The notes under the pieces: model-generated
Told to the model about the DNA's origin: nothing
Databases searched by the model: none
Seen by the model: the letters and a program-made list of their open reading frames with translations, nothing else
In this document: piece by piece, positions 1 through 6,044 of the stretch
Numbering within the stretch: the first letter of the stretch is position 1
How the letters are laid out: each line of letters starts with the position of its first letter
DNA from: JAKEGK01 sp036507695
GTDB lineage: Bacteria > Pseudomonadota > Gammaproteobacteria > SZUA-152
NCBI GenBank assembly: GCA_036507695.1
Contig: DATCIR010000260.1
Coordinates: forward strand, 1-12,330
DNA length: 12,330 nt
Reading direction: 5' to 3'
Position numbers and translations under genes: made by a program

Positions 1-2111
1 GGTTGCTCGCCGCATTGCCCGGTAACCAATCCGTTAAAAATAACCGTGTTGTGGTCCGCTTGCGTGGTATCAAACACCGCTTCTTTGCCCATGTAGGCAA
101 TGGATTTGATTTTGGACATGAAAGACTGGGTCTTTTTCAGCGCGCGGTCTTTCACCCAGGTTTGATAGCGGTTGTTTTTGTAGTCCAGCAGGAAGCCGAC
201 TTCCTTCATGAACTGTTCGCGGGACTCGCCATCGATTATCAGCTCATAGTCCGCCTTGCACTGATAAGCTTTGCTGCCGCCCGCGCCATCGGGCAGAACG
301 CGCTTTCCCGCGTTGCGGCGCTTGCGGATGCGGCAGAACACGCCGAAGTTGCTGATCAATTGCTGAATGTCTTTCAACAACTCCGGATAACTGGATGCCA
401 GACGGATCGAGCAACATTCGCTTTTGCTGGAAATATTCACGGTACCGTCCGCCTGGAATAACGCCTGCAAATAACCTTTGACGCACTCTTCGCTGCCGCG
501 CCAGATCACTTCGGGAACACGCCATTTGGAACTGGCGGTGAATCCATAGTGTTCCAGCACACGGGTGAGAATCACCGAGCGTATGAATATGTGATTACGG
601 TCAGGCACCGCCACCGGCGATACCTGGTACTGACGGCTGTGATTCGCCACGCCGGCTATCAAGGTGTTGACGTAGTCAGCCATCATCGGCGCAAGCGCGC
701 GGTCTTCGCCCCAGAAATTAATCACCGCGGCTTCTTTACCCAAACCGCGGTTAGTGAAATGGCCATCACCGGCGATCAAACCGATCAGCATGCCCAGCTT
801 GCGGTCGCCCTGGGTGCCAAACTGGCCTTTGCCGGATTGCACCAGCAATGCATCGCCCGGTTGCAGGTCTTTTAATTTGATTTTGCCGCGGCTGGTATAA
901 AAGTCATGCCATTCGGTGGCCTTGATTTCATAACCATCCTCGGTTGTTACCTTGTAGATATCGGCGGTGCGCGCCGTCATAAAAGCGGGTACAGCTGCGC
1001 GGGTTTCCGTGCCTTTTGCGTCTTTATCCAGCGCCCGGCGGTCGACGGTCACATTCAGGTTGGCGCCGCTGGCATAGAGTTCGCCGATGGGGATCAAGCC
1101 GTATTGCGTGTGCAGGCGCGTGTCCGCGGTGACGCACGGGTTAGTGGCGCGGATATCTTCCGCGAACCAGTTGTTGTTCATTTCATTGACTTTGTCGATC
1201 AGGATAAAGCCCGGCTCGGCATAATCGTAGGTGGAGCTCATGATGACATCCCACAAGCGGCGCGCCTTAATGGTTTTGAAAATCTTGCAGGCCACCAGGC
1301 CTTCTTCATTGGTGATGTAGCCTTGCTTCACCGGCCAGTCGCGCCAGATAATTTTTTCCGGATCAAACAAATCAATCTTGTCCGATTCGACTTCTTTTTG
1401 GCTCAAGGGAAACGCCAGTTTCCAGAACGCGTTATCCTTCACGGCCTGGATGAATTCCTGGGTGACCAGCAGGGAAAGATTGAACTGCCGCAGGCGGCCG
1501 TCTTCGCGCTTGGCGCGGATAAATTCCATGACATCCGGATGGCCCACATCGAAGGTCGCCATTTGCGCGCCGCGGCGGCCGCCGGCGGAGGACACCGTGA
1601 AGCACATTTTGTCGTAGATATCCATGAAGGATAATGGGCCGGAGGTGTAAGCGCCCGCGCCCGCAACGAACGCGCCTTGCGGCCGCAAAGTGGAAAAGGA
1701 ATAACCGATGCCGCAGCCGGCTTTTAATGTTAACCCGGCTTCATGGACTTTATTGAGTATGTCATCCATGGAATCAGTGATGGTGCCGGACACGGTGCAA
1801 TTGATGGTGGAGGTGGCGGGCTTGTATGCCAGCGCGCCGGCGTTGGAAATGATGCGCCCCGCGGGGATCGCGCCATGGCGCAAGGCCCATACAAATTTAT
1901 CGCGCCATTCGGCTTTTTTGGCGTCGCTTTCTTCCACCTCGGCGAGGGATTTGGCAACCCGCTGATAGGTTTCATCAACGGTGCGGTCAATCACCTGGCC
2001 ATCTTTTTTCTTCAAACGGTATTTTTTATCCCAGATGTCGGTGGACGCTGCTTGAAACGGGATATCTTCAACACTGGTATGGAGGGCTTCCAACGGTGAG
2101 GCAGCTTTCAT
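1..2111 (-). CDS. nrdJ: Adenosylcobalamin-dependent ribonucleotide reductase (class II), 5' part, interrupted by an intein; runs off the left edge
   Basis: Reduces ribonucleotides to deoxyribonucleotides for DNA synthesis, using adenosylcobalamin to make the active-site thiyl radical, so it works with or without oxygen. I read the frame codon by codon from the ATG at 2111 to base 3 (703 codons) and found no stop. The N-extein is residues 1-325. It contains INCTVSGT (Cys105, the expected first redox Cys), the KAGCGIGYS segment (Cys133), SSAGGRRGAQM (residues 174-184) and, after the intein, the NPCGEQ motif whose Asn, Cys and Glu match the E. coli NrdA Asn437/Cys439/Glu441 triad. I see no N-terminal ATP-cone. 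The rest of the barrel and the C-terminal region lie outside the window. The start is supported by AAGGA just upstream (a short 3-base gap) and a GAGAGG a little further up. No B12 riboswitch is visible in the leader. Class II assignment rests on the NPCGEQ context and overall resemblance; I am confident in it. Confidence 0.93.
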   Translation of the reverse strand, partial: MKAASPLEALHTSVEDIPFQAASTDIWDKKYRLKKKDGQVIDRTVDETYQRVAKSLAEVEESDAKKAEWRDKFVWALRHGAIPAGRIISNAGALAYKPATSTINCTVSGTITDSMDDILNKVHEAGLTLKAGCGIGYSFSTLRPQGAFVAGAGAYTSGPLSFMDIYDKMCFTVSSAGGRRGAQMATFDVGHPDVMEFIRAKREDGRLRQFNLSLLVTQEFIQAVKDNAFWKLAFPLSQKEVESDKIDLFDPEKIIWRDWPVKQGYITNEEGLVACKIFKTIKARRLWDVIMSSTYDYAEPGFILIDKVNEMNNNWFAEDIRATNPCVTADTRLHTQYGLIPIGELYASGANLNVTVDRRALDKDAKGTETRAAVPAFMTARTADIYKVTTEDGYEIKATEWHDFYTSRGKIKLKDLQPGDALLVQSGKGQFGTQGDRKLGMLIGLIAGDGHFTNRGLGKEAAVINFWGEDRALAPMMADYVNTLIAGVANHSRQYQVSPVAVPDRNHIFIRSVILTRVLEHYGFTASSKWRVPEVIWRGSEECVKGYLQALFQADGTVNISSKSECCSIRLASSYPELLKDIQQLISNFGVFCRIRKRRNAGKRVLPDGAGGSKAYQCKADYELIIDGESREQFMKEVGFLLDYKNNRYQTWVKDRALKKTQSFMSKIKSIAYMGKEAVFDTTQADHNTVIFNGLVTGQCGEQ
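15..1136 (-). other. Intein with LAGLIDADG homing endonuclease inside NrdJ, atypical Gly-Gln C-terminus
   Basis: An in-frame 374-residue insertion splits the NrdJ motif NP|CGEQ. It starts with Cys1 in CVTADTRLHT (intein block A). It has a block B TEWH at residues 74-77 (the usual TxxH), a first LAGLIDADG motif LIGLIAGDGHF (Asp124), a lysine-containing KWRVPEV segment, a second motif YLQALFQADGTV (Asp230), and a C-terminal splicing block around FDTTQADH (His362) and VIFNGLVTGQ. Both endonuclease acidic residues are present, so the homing activity may be intact. The last residue is Gln374, not Asn, and the one before it is Gly, not His. The following extein residue is Cys, as needed for the second transesterification, and is also the NrdJ radical Cys. 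Terminal Gln has precedent in the Chilo iridescent virus ribonucleotide reductase intein. Removal of the insert restores an uninterrupted NPCGEQ, which fixes both borders. Confidence 0.93.
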
Positions 2112-2149
2112 AGTTCCTTATTTCCTCTCTGTATTTTTATTTGGGCTAA

Positions 2150-2166
2150 TATCACTCAGCGTGATA
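2150..2166. repeat. Perfect inverted repeat TATCAC-N5-GTGATA in the nrdJ leader
   Basis: Six-base arms, TATCAC at 2150-2155 and GTGATA at 2161-2166, are separated by TCAGC. The site lies 38 bp before the nrdJ start codon and downstream of the predicted promoter. It could be an operator for an unidentified regulator or a small hairpin in the leader RNA. No function can be assigned from sequence alone. Confidence 0.4.
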
Positions 2167-2239
2167 ACGAAACGGGTAAAAAAACTTCAGAATTCAATTA
2201 GCTAGTTGTCGCAATTAATCCGGCTTCGATAGAGGCAAA

Positions 2240-2255
2240 ACACAAGATGTTGTGT
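2240..2255. promoter_or_regulatory. NrdR box, promoter-proximal
   Basis: The 16-mer ACACAAGATGTTGTGT fits the NrdR box consensus (acaCwAtATaTwGtgt), with six-base arms ACACAA/TTGTGT. It starts a few bases downstream of the predicted transcription start of nrdJ, a good position for repression. NrdR is the ATP/dATP-sensing repressor of ribonucleotide reductase operons. Confidence 0.7.
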
Positions 2256-2265
2256 TGCGGTGTAA

Positions 2266-2294
2266 AGCATAGGAGGCTATCGGTAGGCTGTCAA
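2266..2294 (-). promoter_or_regulatory. Predicted sigma70 promoter of nrdJ
   Basis: Reading the minus strand, a perfect -35 hexamer TTGACA (2294-2289) is followed by a 17-bp spacer and a -10 of TATGCT (2271-2266). Transcription would start near 2259, leaving a leader of about 150 nt. The NrdR box at 2240-2255 lies immediately downstream, which supports both calls. Confidence 0.6.
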
Positions 2295-2413
2295 CTTTGA
2301 TTTTCATATTTTGGTAATATTTATTATTATTTATAATCAATAAGTTATTTAACTTTTCTCGAAAAATCAATAAATTCACGGAGTTGAGCCGCCCAGAATA
2401 AAAAATATCCAAA

Positions 2414-2429
2414 ACACTATATATAGTGT
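2414..2429. promoter_or_regulatory. NrdR box, distal, perfect palindrome
   Basis: The 16-mer ACACTATATATAGTGT is its own reverse complement and matches the NrdR consensus closely. The symmetry extends to 20 bp (2412-2431). Its centre is 174 bp from that of the proximal box, far more than the roughly 31-33 bp spacing usual for paired NrdR boxes. It could act with the proximal box by looping, or control another promoter in this divergent region. Confidence 0.75.
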
Positions 2430-2443
2430 TTGCCACTCACAAG

Positions 2444-2452
2444 TTACCCACA
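2444..2452 (+). promoter_or_regulatory. DnaA-box-like sequence
   Basis: TTACCCACA differs at one base from the DnaA box TTATCCACA. It lies 15 bp from the distal NrdR box. DnaA boxes occur at the E. coli nrdAB promoter, so a replication-linked input is possible, but a single near-match of nine bases is weak evidence. Confidence 0.25.
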
Positions 2453-2681
2453 ACTAATTCACTGCTTTTCCACCAAGTTATTAAGATTTCATCGGCGCCC
2501 AACGCGCCGTTTCCCTCCACCCTGCTCCAACATCATGTTTTCCTGATCTTTGGTCTAAGCTTAAACTTATGGTTGTTCACCTTTTCTACATGTTAAGCTG
2601 GCAAGGCAATACCCCGGGGTTGATGGACAGTACGATCAGGGATGCCAGATCCAATTTGTAGCAGCGGTAAACGAGGCATCG

Positions 2682-3137
2682 ATGATGAAACATAATGCAG
2701 TGTTAAATGCAGTATTAATTGTGACGTTCTTAGTGTTCTTGGTTTTCACAACGGCCGGTCAACGGGGTTTCGCCGCTGACTATGAAGTACCCAATGTCAT
2801 TGATGGCGCCATGCCGGTGAGCGCCGAAGAGCTCTCCGACCTCATGAGCGAAATGGATAACCTGGTATTAATTGACTCGCGGCAAACCGAGCACTTCCAG
2901 CAAGGCAGCATCAAGGGGGCTATTTCCTTGCCTGATGTTAGTACTTCGCCCTCCACCCTGTCCCAACTGATACCGGATAAACTCACCCCCGTGGTGTTTT
3001 ATTGCGAAGGCTTGAACTGTGTGCACAGCATGAAATCCGCCCTCAAAGCGGTCAGCTATGGTTATGCGAATATTTTCTGGTTCCGGGGCGGTATCGAGGA
3101 ATGGACGGAAAAGGGCTTTCCTGTTGTTAATAACTAG
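2682..3137 (+). CDS. Exported single-domain rhodanese-like protein
   Basis: 151 residues. An N-terminal signal peptide (Lys3, hydrophobic stretch about 9-25, likely cleavage near residues 30-32 at GFAA) sends it to the periplasm. The rest is one rhodanese domain: VLIDSR around residues 62-67 (Asp65), GSIKGAISLP at 75-84, the active-site loop starting at Cys108 in FYCEGLNCVHS, and a closing FWFRGGIEEW. Rhodaneses transfer sulfane sulfur through a catalytic Cys; the acceptor here is unknown. A second Cys (Cys113) sits five residues after the first, resembling periplasmic rhodanese relatives with paired cysteines, so a redox role is also possible. The loop lacks the Arg common in thiosulfate-using enzymes. 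Two ATGs in tandem could start translation (2682 or 2685); GAGG at 2673-2676 gives better spacing to the second. The gene stands alone. Confidence 0.85.
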   Translation: MMKHNAVLNAVLIVTFLVFLVFTTAGQRGFAADYEVPNVIDGAMPVSAEELSDLMSEMDNLVLIDSRQTEHFQQGSIKGAISLPDVSTSPSTLSQLIPDKLTPVVFYCEGLNCVHSMKSALKAVSYGYANIFWFRGGIEEWTEKGFPVVNN

Positions 3138-3437
3138 CCATAGTTAACCGCCAACGTTCATCAATCGCTTCCGCGGAGTTCGTGGGTGGCCCAACCGCTT
3201 TCATCAACGCAATGGCGCAGAGTTTTTTAAAAAAATCCCGCTGCTGACTGTATTGAACAGATACCCCAATTATCGGCCAGCAACCTGCAATAAACTGAAT
3301 CAGCTTAATCCACGCACCCGTGGCCGGTCATTAATGTTCATTTGACTTTTTCTTTTCTTACCCTGCGCCATTGCGTCTTTGCGTTTAACAGCAGTCAAGG
3401 AATATAAGCCACTGACATTTCAGACACGGAAAAAGTA
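3138..3437. other. 300-bp intergenic region between convergent rhodanese and methyltransferase genes
   Basis: Contains no gene that I can support. The only recognisable element is one copy of a short dispersed repeat near 3366-3388, listed separately. No clear hairpin plus T-run terminator is visible for either convergent gene. Confidence 0.6.
3366..3388 (+). repeat. Short dispersed repeat, copy 1 (GCGTCTTTGCGTT type)
   Basis: This 23-mer matches 19 of 23 bases of the copy at 4238-4260 and resembles, inverted, the copy at 4173-4191. Both direct copies follow a pyrimidine-rich stretch. The copies bracket the methyltransferase gene. Similar AACGCAAAGACGC motifs are, from memory, common as intergenic repeats in bacteria. 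Confidence 0.55.
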
Positions 3438-4100
3438 TTAAACAGTTCCCGCCACAATCCAATGCCGGTCACTGACCGGCTTGACCTTGAATTCCAGCAA
3501 GGCTTCGCGTTCCAGTTGCTCTTCCACTTCGCCTACGGTGTAGGCCGCCAATAAAGAGCGATAAAAATCGCGCTTGAGAATATCGGGCTCATTGGCCGCG
3601 TATTCGTCCACCAGATCCTTGGCGGCGGATTCCGAACGCGGCCGCATTAAATCCATGACCAACACGCGGGTGTCTTGCCGGGCGTGCTGCTTGATGGTTT
3701 GCCACAGTACGCGCGGTTCGTTCAGGTGATGCAGCAGGCTGTTGCTGATAATGGCCTGATAGGATTTCTGCGGCAGCGTATCCACGGGCAGGTAAACTTT
3801 TTGCAACGTGATTTGCCGGTCGAGCCGCGCCGCGTCGACCGCCCGTTGCCCGAATGCCAGCATGTTGCCGGCGCCATCCACCGCCAGTATTTGGCAATGG
3901 GGAAAGTGTTTGGCGAACCGAATGGTGATATCCGCCGCACCGCAGCCCAGGTCCAGCACGTCACCATTGACCACCAGGCCGGGAAAAGCCTGTTTGAACA
4001 GGGTGATGAAATTTTCATGGGGTTCGGAAAAATCGGCCAGCGCATACGCCCTGGCCTGCTCTTCTTCATCCATTAACTCGGGTTCGGGTTGCCGCTGCAT
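3438..4100 (-). CDS. Class I SAM-dependent methyltransferase
   Basis: 220 residues, cytoplasmic, with a Rossmann-type methyltransferase fold. Motif I is VLDLGCGAADI (about residues 48-58), motif II the acidic AVDGAGNML segment (about 73-81), and a post-motif ISNSLLHHL follows near 117-125, as in the Methyltransf_11/25 group. The C-terminal third (DLMRPRS, a DEYAANEPDILKRDFYRSLLAAYT-like helical stretch, and SDRHWIVAG at the end) is shared with many uncharacterised bacterial methyltransferases. The substrate cannot be told from sequence. The start at 4100 lacks a clear ribosome binding site; Met10 (ATG at 4073) is an alternative. It lies downstream of lysA on the same strand with a 165-bp repeat-containing gap, so it is probably not cotranscribed tightly with it. 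In many gammaproteobacteria dapF would occupy this place. Confidence 0.85.
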   Translation of the reverse strand: MQRQPEPELMDEEEQARAYALADFSEPHENFITLFKQAFPGLVVNGDVLDLGCGAADITIRFAKHFPHCQILAVDGAGNMLAFGQRAVDAARLDRQITLQKVYLPVDTLPQKSYQAIISNSLLHHLNEPRVLWQTIKQHARQDTRVLVMDLMRPRSESAAKDLVDEYAANEPDILKRDFYRSLLAAYTVGEVEEQLEREALLEFKVKPVSDRHWIVAGTV

Positions 4101-4172
4101 TGCTGTCGTTGCTTCGCTGTCTGTGCTTCACTGTATTTTCGGTGTTAGTGCCCATTCATAAACACACAACAT

Positions 4173-4260
4173 TTAACGCGAAGACGCAAAGAAACATTGG
4201 TGTTACTTATTCTTCATTCTTCATTCTTCATTCTTCGCGCCTTAGCATCTTTGCGTTGAA
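4173..4260. repeat. Inverted pair of the short dispersed repeat, with internal heptamer array
   Basis: The left arm 4173-4191 (TTAACGCGAAGACGCAAAG) and the right arm 4238-4260 (ending ATCTTTGCGTTGAA) are inverted relative to one another; each resembles the copy at 3366-3388. The element starts 5 bp after the lysA stop codon, and its transcript could fold through the AACGCAAAGA / TCTTTGCGT stretches. It may slow transcription past lysA, but there is no classic T-run. Confidence 0.5.
4209..4236 (+). repeat. Four perfect tandem copies of the heptamer ATTCTTC
   Basis: ATTCTTC repeats exactly at 4209, 4216, 4223 and 4230. It forms the loop part of the inverted repeat downstream of lysA. As a short tandem repeat it may vary in copy number by slippage. 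It is non-coding. Confidence 0.8.
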
Positions 4261-4265
4261 AATCC

Positions 4266-5519
4266 TTATCCGCTGGGCAAAACCGTTTCGCCTTTCACTA
4301 GATCATCCAAGGTTTCGCGCTGACGCACCACGTAATACTGATCGCCATCGGCCATGACTTCAGCGGCGCGCGGCCGGGAATTATAGTTGGAGCTCATGGC
4401 AAAACCATAGGCGCCCGCCGAGCGGATGGCAAGCAAATCCCCGGATGCAATGTTAAGTTCGCGGTCCTTACCCAAAAAATCCCCGGTTTCGCAAATCGGC
4501 CCCACCACATCATAGGTCACGGGCTTGCCAGCCGCGCGGGGCTGCACGGGAATAATCGCCTGCCAGGCCTGATACAAGGCCGGGCGCACCAGGTCATTCA
4601 TCGCCGCATCGACAATGGCAAAATTCTTTTCGCTGCCGGGTTTGAGATACAACACCTCGGTTAATAAAATACCGGCGTTACCCGCGATGGCCCGCCCCGG
4701 CTCCATGATGATTTTTAGATCCTGCCCCTTCAATACTTTCAAAATGGCGGCGGCGTAATCCTGTGGCGTGGGCGGGATTTCATTGCGGTAGGTAATGCCG
4801 AGTCCGCCGCCCACGTCGACATGACGCAGGCTGATACCCTTGGCTTGCAGTGCTTCGATCAACACCAGCAAACGTTGCACGGAATCGACAAAAGGATTCA
4901 TATCGCTCAGTTGCGAGCCAATATGACAATCAACGCCCAGCACATTGATGTTCGGCAACTGAGAGGCATGTTCGTAGATCGGCAGCGCGTTGGCGATGTC
5001 AATGCCAAATTTATTTTGTTTCAGCCCGGTGGATATATACGGATGGGTTTTGGCGTCGACATCCGGATTCACGCGGATCGACACCGGGGCCGGTTTTCCC
5101 ATGTCGCCCGCCACCTGGTTCAGGCGCTCAAGTTCCGCCAGCGACTCCACGTTAAAGCAATAGATCCCCACGTCGAGCGCGCGGCGCATTTCAGCCGCGG
5201 TTTTGCCCACGCCGGAAAAAACCACCTTGCCTGGATCGCCGCCGGCTTTTAACACCCGCTCCAATTCTCCCGCGGAGACAATGTCAAACCCGGAACCCAG
5301 GCGCGCCAGGACATTCAACACCGCCAATGAGGAGTTGGCTTTCACGGCATAACACACCAGGTGATCCAGGCCGGTAAACAAATCATTAAAGGCATGCCAA
5401 TGGCGTTCGAGGGTTTTGCGCGAATACACATAACACGGCGTGCCAACCGCTTTGGCGATGGCGCGCAAGTCCACGCCTTCGGCGTGCAGCACATTATTTT
5501 TATAGTCGAAATAATCCAT
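4266..5519 (-). CDS. lysA: Diaminopimelate decarboxylase
   Basis: 417 residues, the usual length. Decarboxylates meso-2,6-diaminopimelate to L-lysine with pyridoxal phosphate, the last step of lysine synthesis, in the cytoplasm. The N-terminal alanine-racemase-type barrel has the PLP lysine in CYAVKAN (Lys60), then FDIVSAGEL (78-86), SIRVNPDVD (147-155), HIGSQ (199-203), VDVGGGLGI (234-242) and the phosphate-binding EPGRAIAG (273-280). The C-terminal beta domain carries the active-site GPICETGD (Cys343, from the other subunit of the dimer) and SAGAYGFAMSSNYNSRPR, including Tyr371. All catalytic residues I would look for are present. The ATG at 5519 gives the standard N-terminus; its ribosome binding site is weak. 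It follows lptM by 68 bp, the normal lptM-lysA order. dapF, normally next, is absent here. Confidence 0.97.
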   Translation of the reverse strand: MDYFDYKNNVLHAEGVDLRAIAKAVGTPCYVYSRKTLERHWHAFNDLFTGLDHLVCYAVKANSSLAVLNVLARLGSGFDIVSAGELERVLKAGGDPGKVVFSGVGKTAAEMRRALDVGIYCFNVESLAELERLNQVAGDMGKPAPVSIRVNPDVDAKTHPYISTGLKQNKFGIDIANALPIYEHASQLPNINVLGVDCHIGSQLSDMNPFVDSVQRLLVLIEALQAKGISLRHVDVGGGLGITYRNEIPPTPQDYAAAILKVLKGQDLKIIMEPGRAIAGNAGILLTEVLYLKPGSEKNFAIVDAAMNDLVRPALYQAWQAIIPVQPRAAGKPVTYDVVGPICETGDFLGKDRELNIASGDLLAIRSAGAYGFAMSSNYNSRPRAAEVMADGDQYYVVRQRETLDDLVKGETVLPSG

Positions 5520-5587
5520 ACTTAACTTTTACCTGTAATACCTGTTTACACTGATACCTGTACGGCCTGGTTACGCCGTTTAGCCGG

Positions 5588-5791
5588 TTACTGCGCGGGC
5601 CCGCTGGGCTGTTCTTGGCTGGTTTCGGTTTTTTTCTTTTCCTGTTCTTCTTTTTTCTTTTGTTCTGCTTGTTGTTTTTTTGCTTCTTCCTCCGGCAAAT
5701 ACAACTCACCCTTTTGGCCACATCCGGCCAGCAAGGCGACGAGAACAACAACGACCCCGATAATACTTTTAATAAAATTATTGTGATTCAT
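5588..5791 (-). CDS. lptM: Small lipoprotein LptM (YifL family), LPS translocon maturation factor
   Basis: 67 residues. Signal peptide with hydrophobic core IIGVVVVLVALL, then lipobox LLAGC with Cys24 as the lipidated residue. The family signature CGQKGELYLPEE follows directly (usual form CGQKGPLYLP). The remaining tail, about residues 36-67, is highly charged and low in complexity (Lys, Glu and Gln runs), longer than in E. coli LptM. In E. coli, LptM assists oxidative maturation of the LptD-LptE translocon at the outer membrane; here the role is inferred by family. It lies upstream of lysA as in Pseudomonas (lppL-lysA). The residue after Cys24 is Gly, not Asp, so outer-membrane sorting is expected. 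Confidence 0.9.
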   Translation of the reverse strand: MNHNNFIKSIIGVVVVLVALLAGCGQKGELYLPEEEAKKQQAEQKKKEEQEKKKTETSQEQPSGPAQ

Positions 5792-6044
5792 CGCACCCGG
5801 CCATTGCAGAAATTAACTTTCTTAATCCCCAAGATTTTAAAACCAAAGTTCGTGAAACCCGCTATTGGCAACGAAAGTGCGGCAATTGTACCAATAAAAA
5901 ACCCGCCTTGCTGGCTTTTAGTGGAGACTCTTTCCGGACCCGCACCGCAAAAAATGATCGCGCCGGCGTTGGACTCGGGCCATGCGCTGGAGTACCCTTG
6001 GCGGTTGTATTGCTAAGCGCACGCATAAAAATAAAGGTTGATCC

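Larger units (their letters stand above)
2112..2681. other. 570-bp divergent intergenic region between nrdJ and the rhodanese gene
   Basis: No convincing gene lies here; a 73-codon frame on the minus strand (2215-2436) has no recognisable product and overlaps the control sites. The nrdJ side carries a promoter, two NrdR boxes, an inverted repeat in the leader and a DnaA-box-like sequence, listed separately. The stretch 2300-2350 is very AT-rich. On the rhodanese side (2500-2681) I see no promoter that I would defend. Confidence 0.7.

Noticed and set aside
906..1634. Long open frame on the plus strand (242 codons) opposite nrdJ
   Set aside because: It lies fully antisense to the conserved NrdJ and intein sequence, has no recognisable domain, and reflects the GC-rich third positions of the true gene.
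2112..2300. Cobalamin riboswitch before nrdJ
   Set aside because: Considered because the enzyme needs adenosylcobalamin, but no B12-box-like sequence was seen on the nrdJ strand and the leader of about 150 nt is short for one.
2215..2436. 73-codon minus-strand frame upstream of nrdJ
   Set aside because: It covers the predicted promoter and both NrdR boxes, has low-complexity AT-rich codons, and resembles no known protein.
3675..4076. 133-codon plus-strand frame opposite the methyltransferase
   Set aside because: The minus strand has clear SAM-binding motifs in the same DNA; the plus frame has none.
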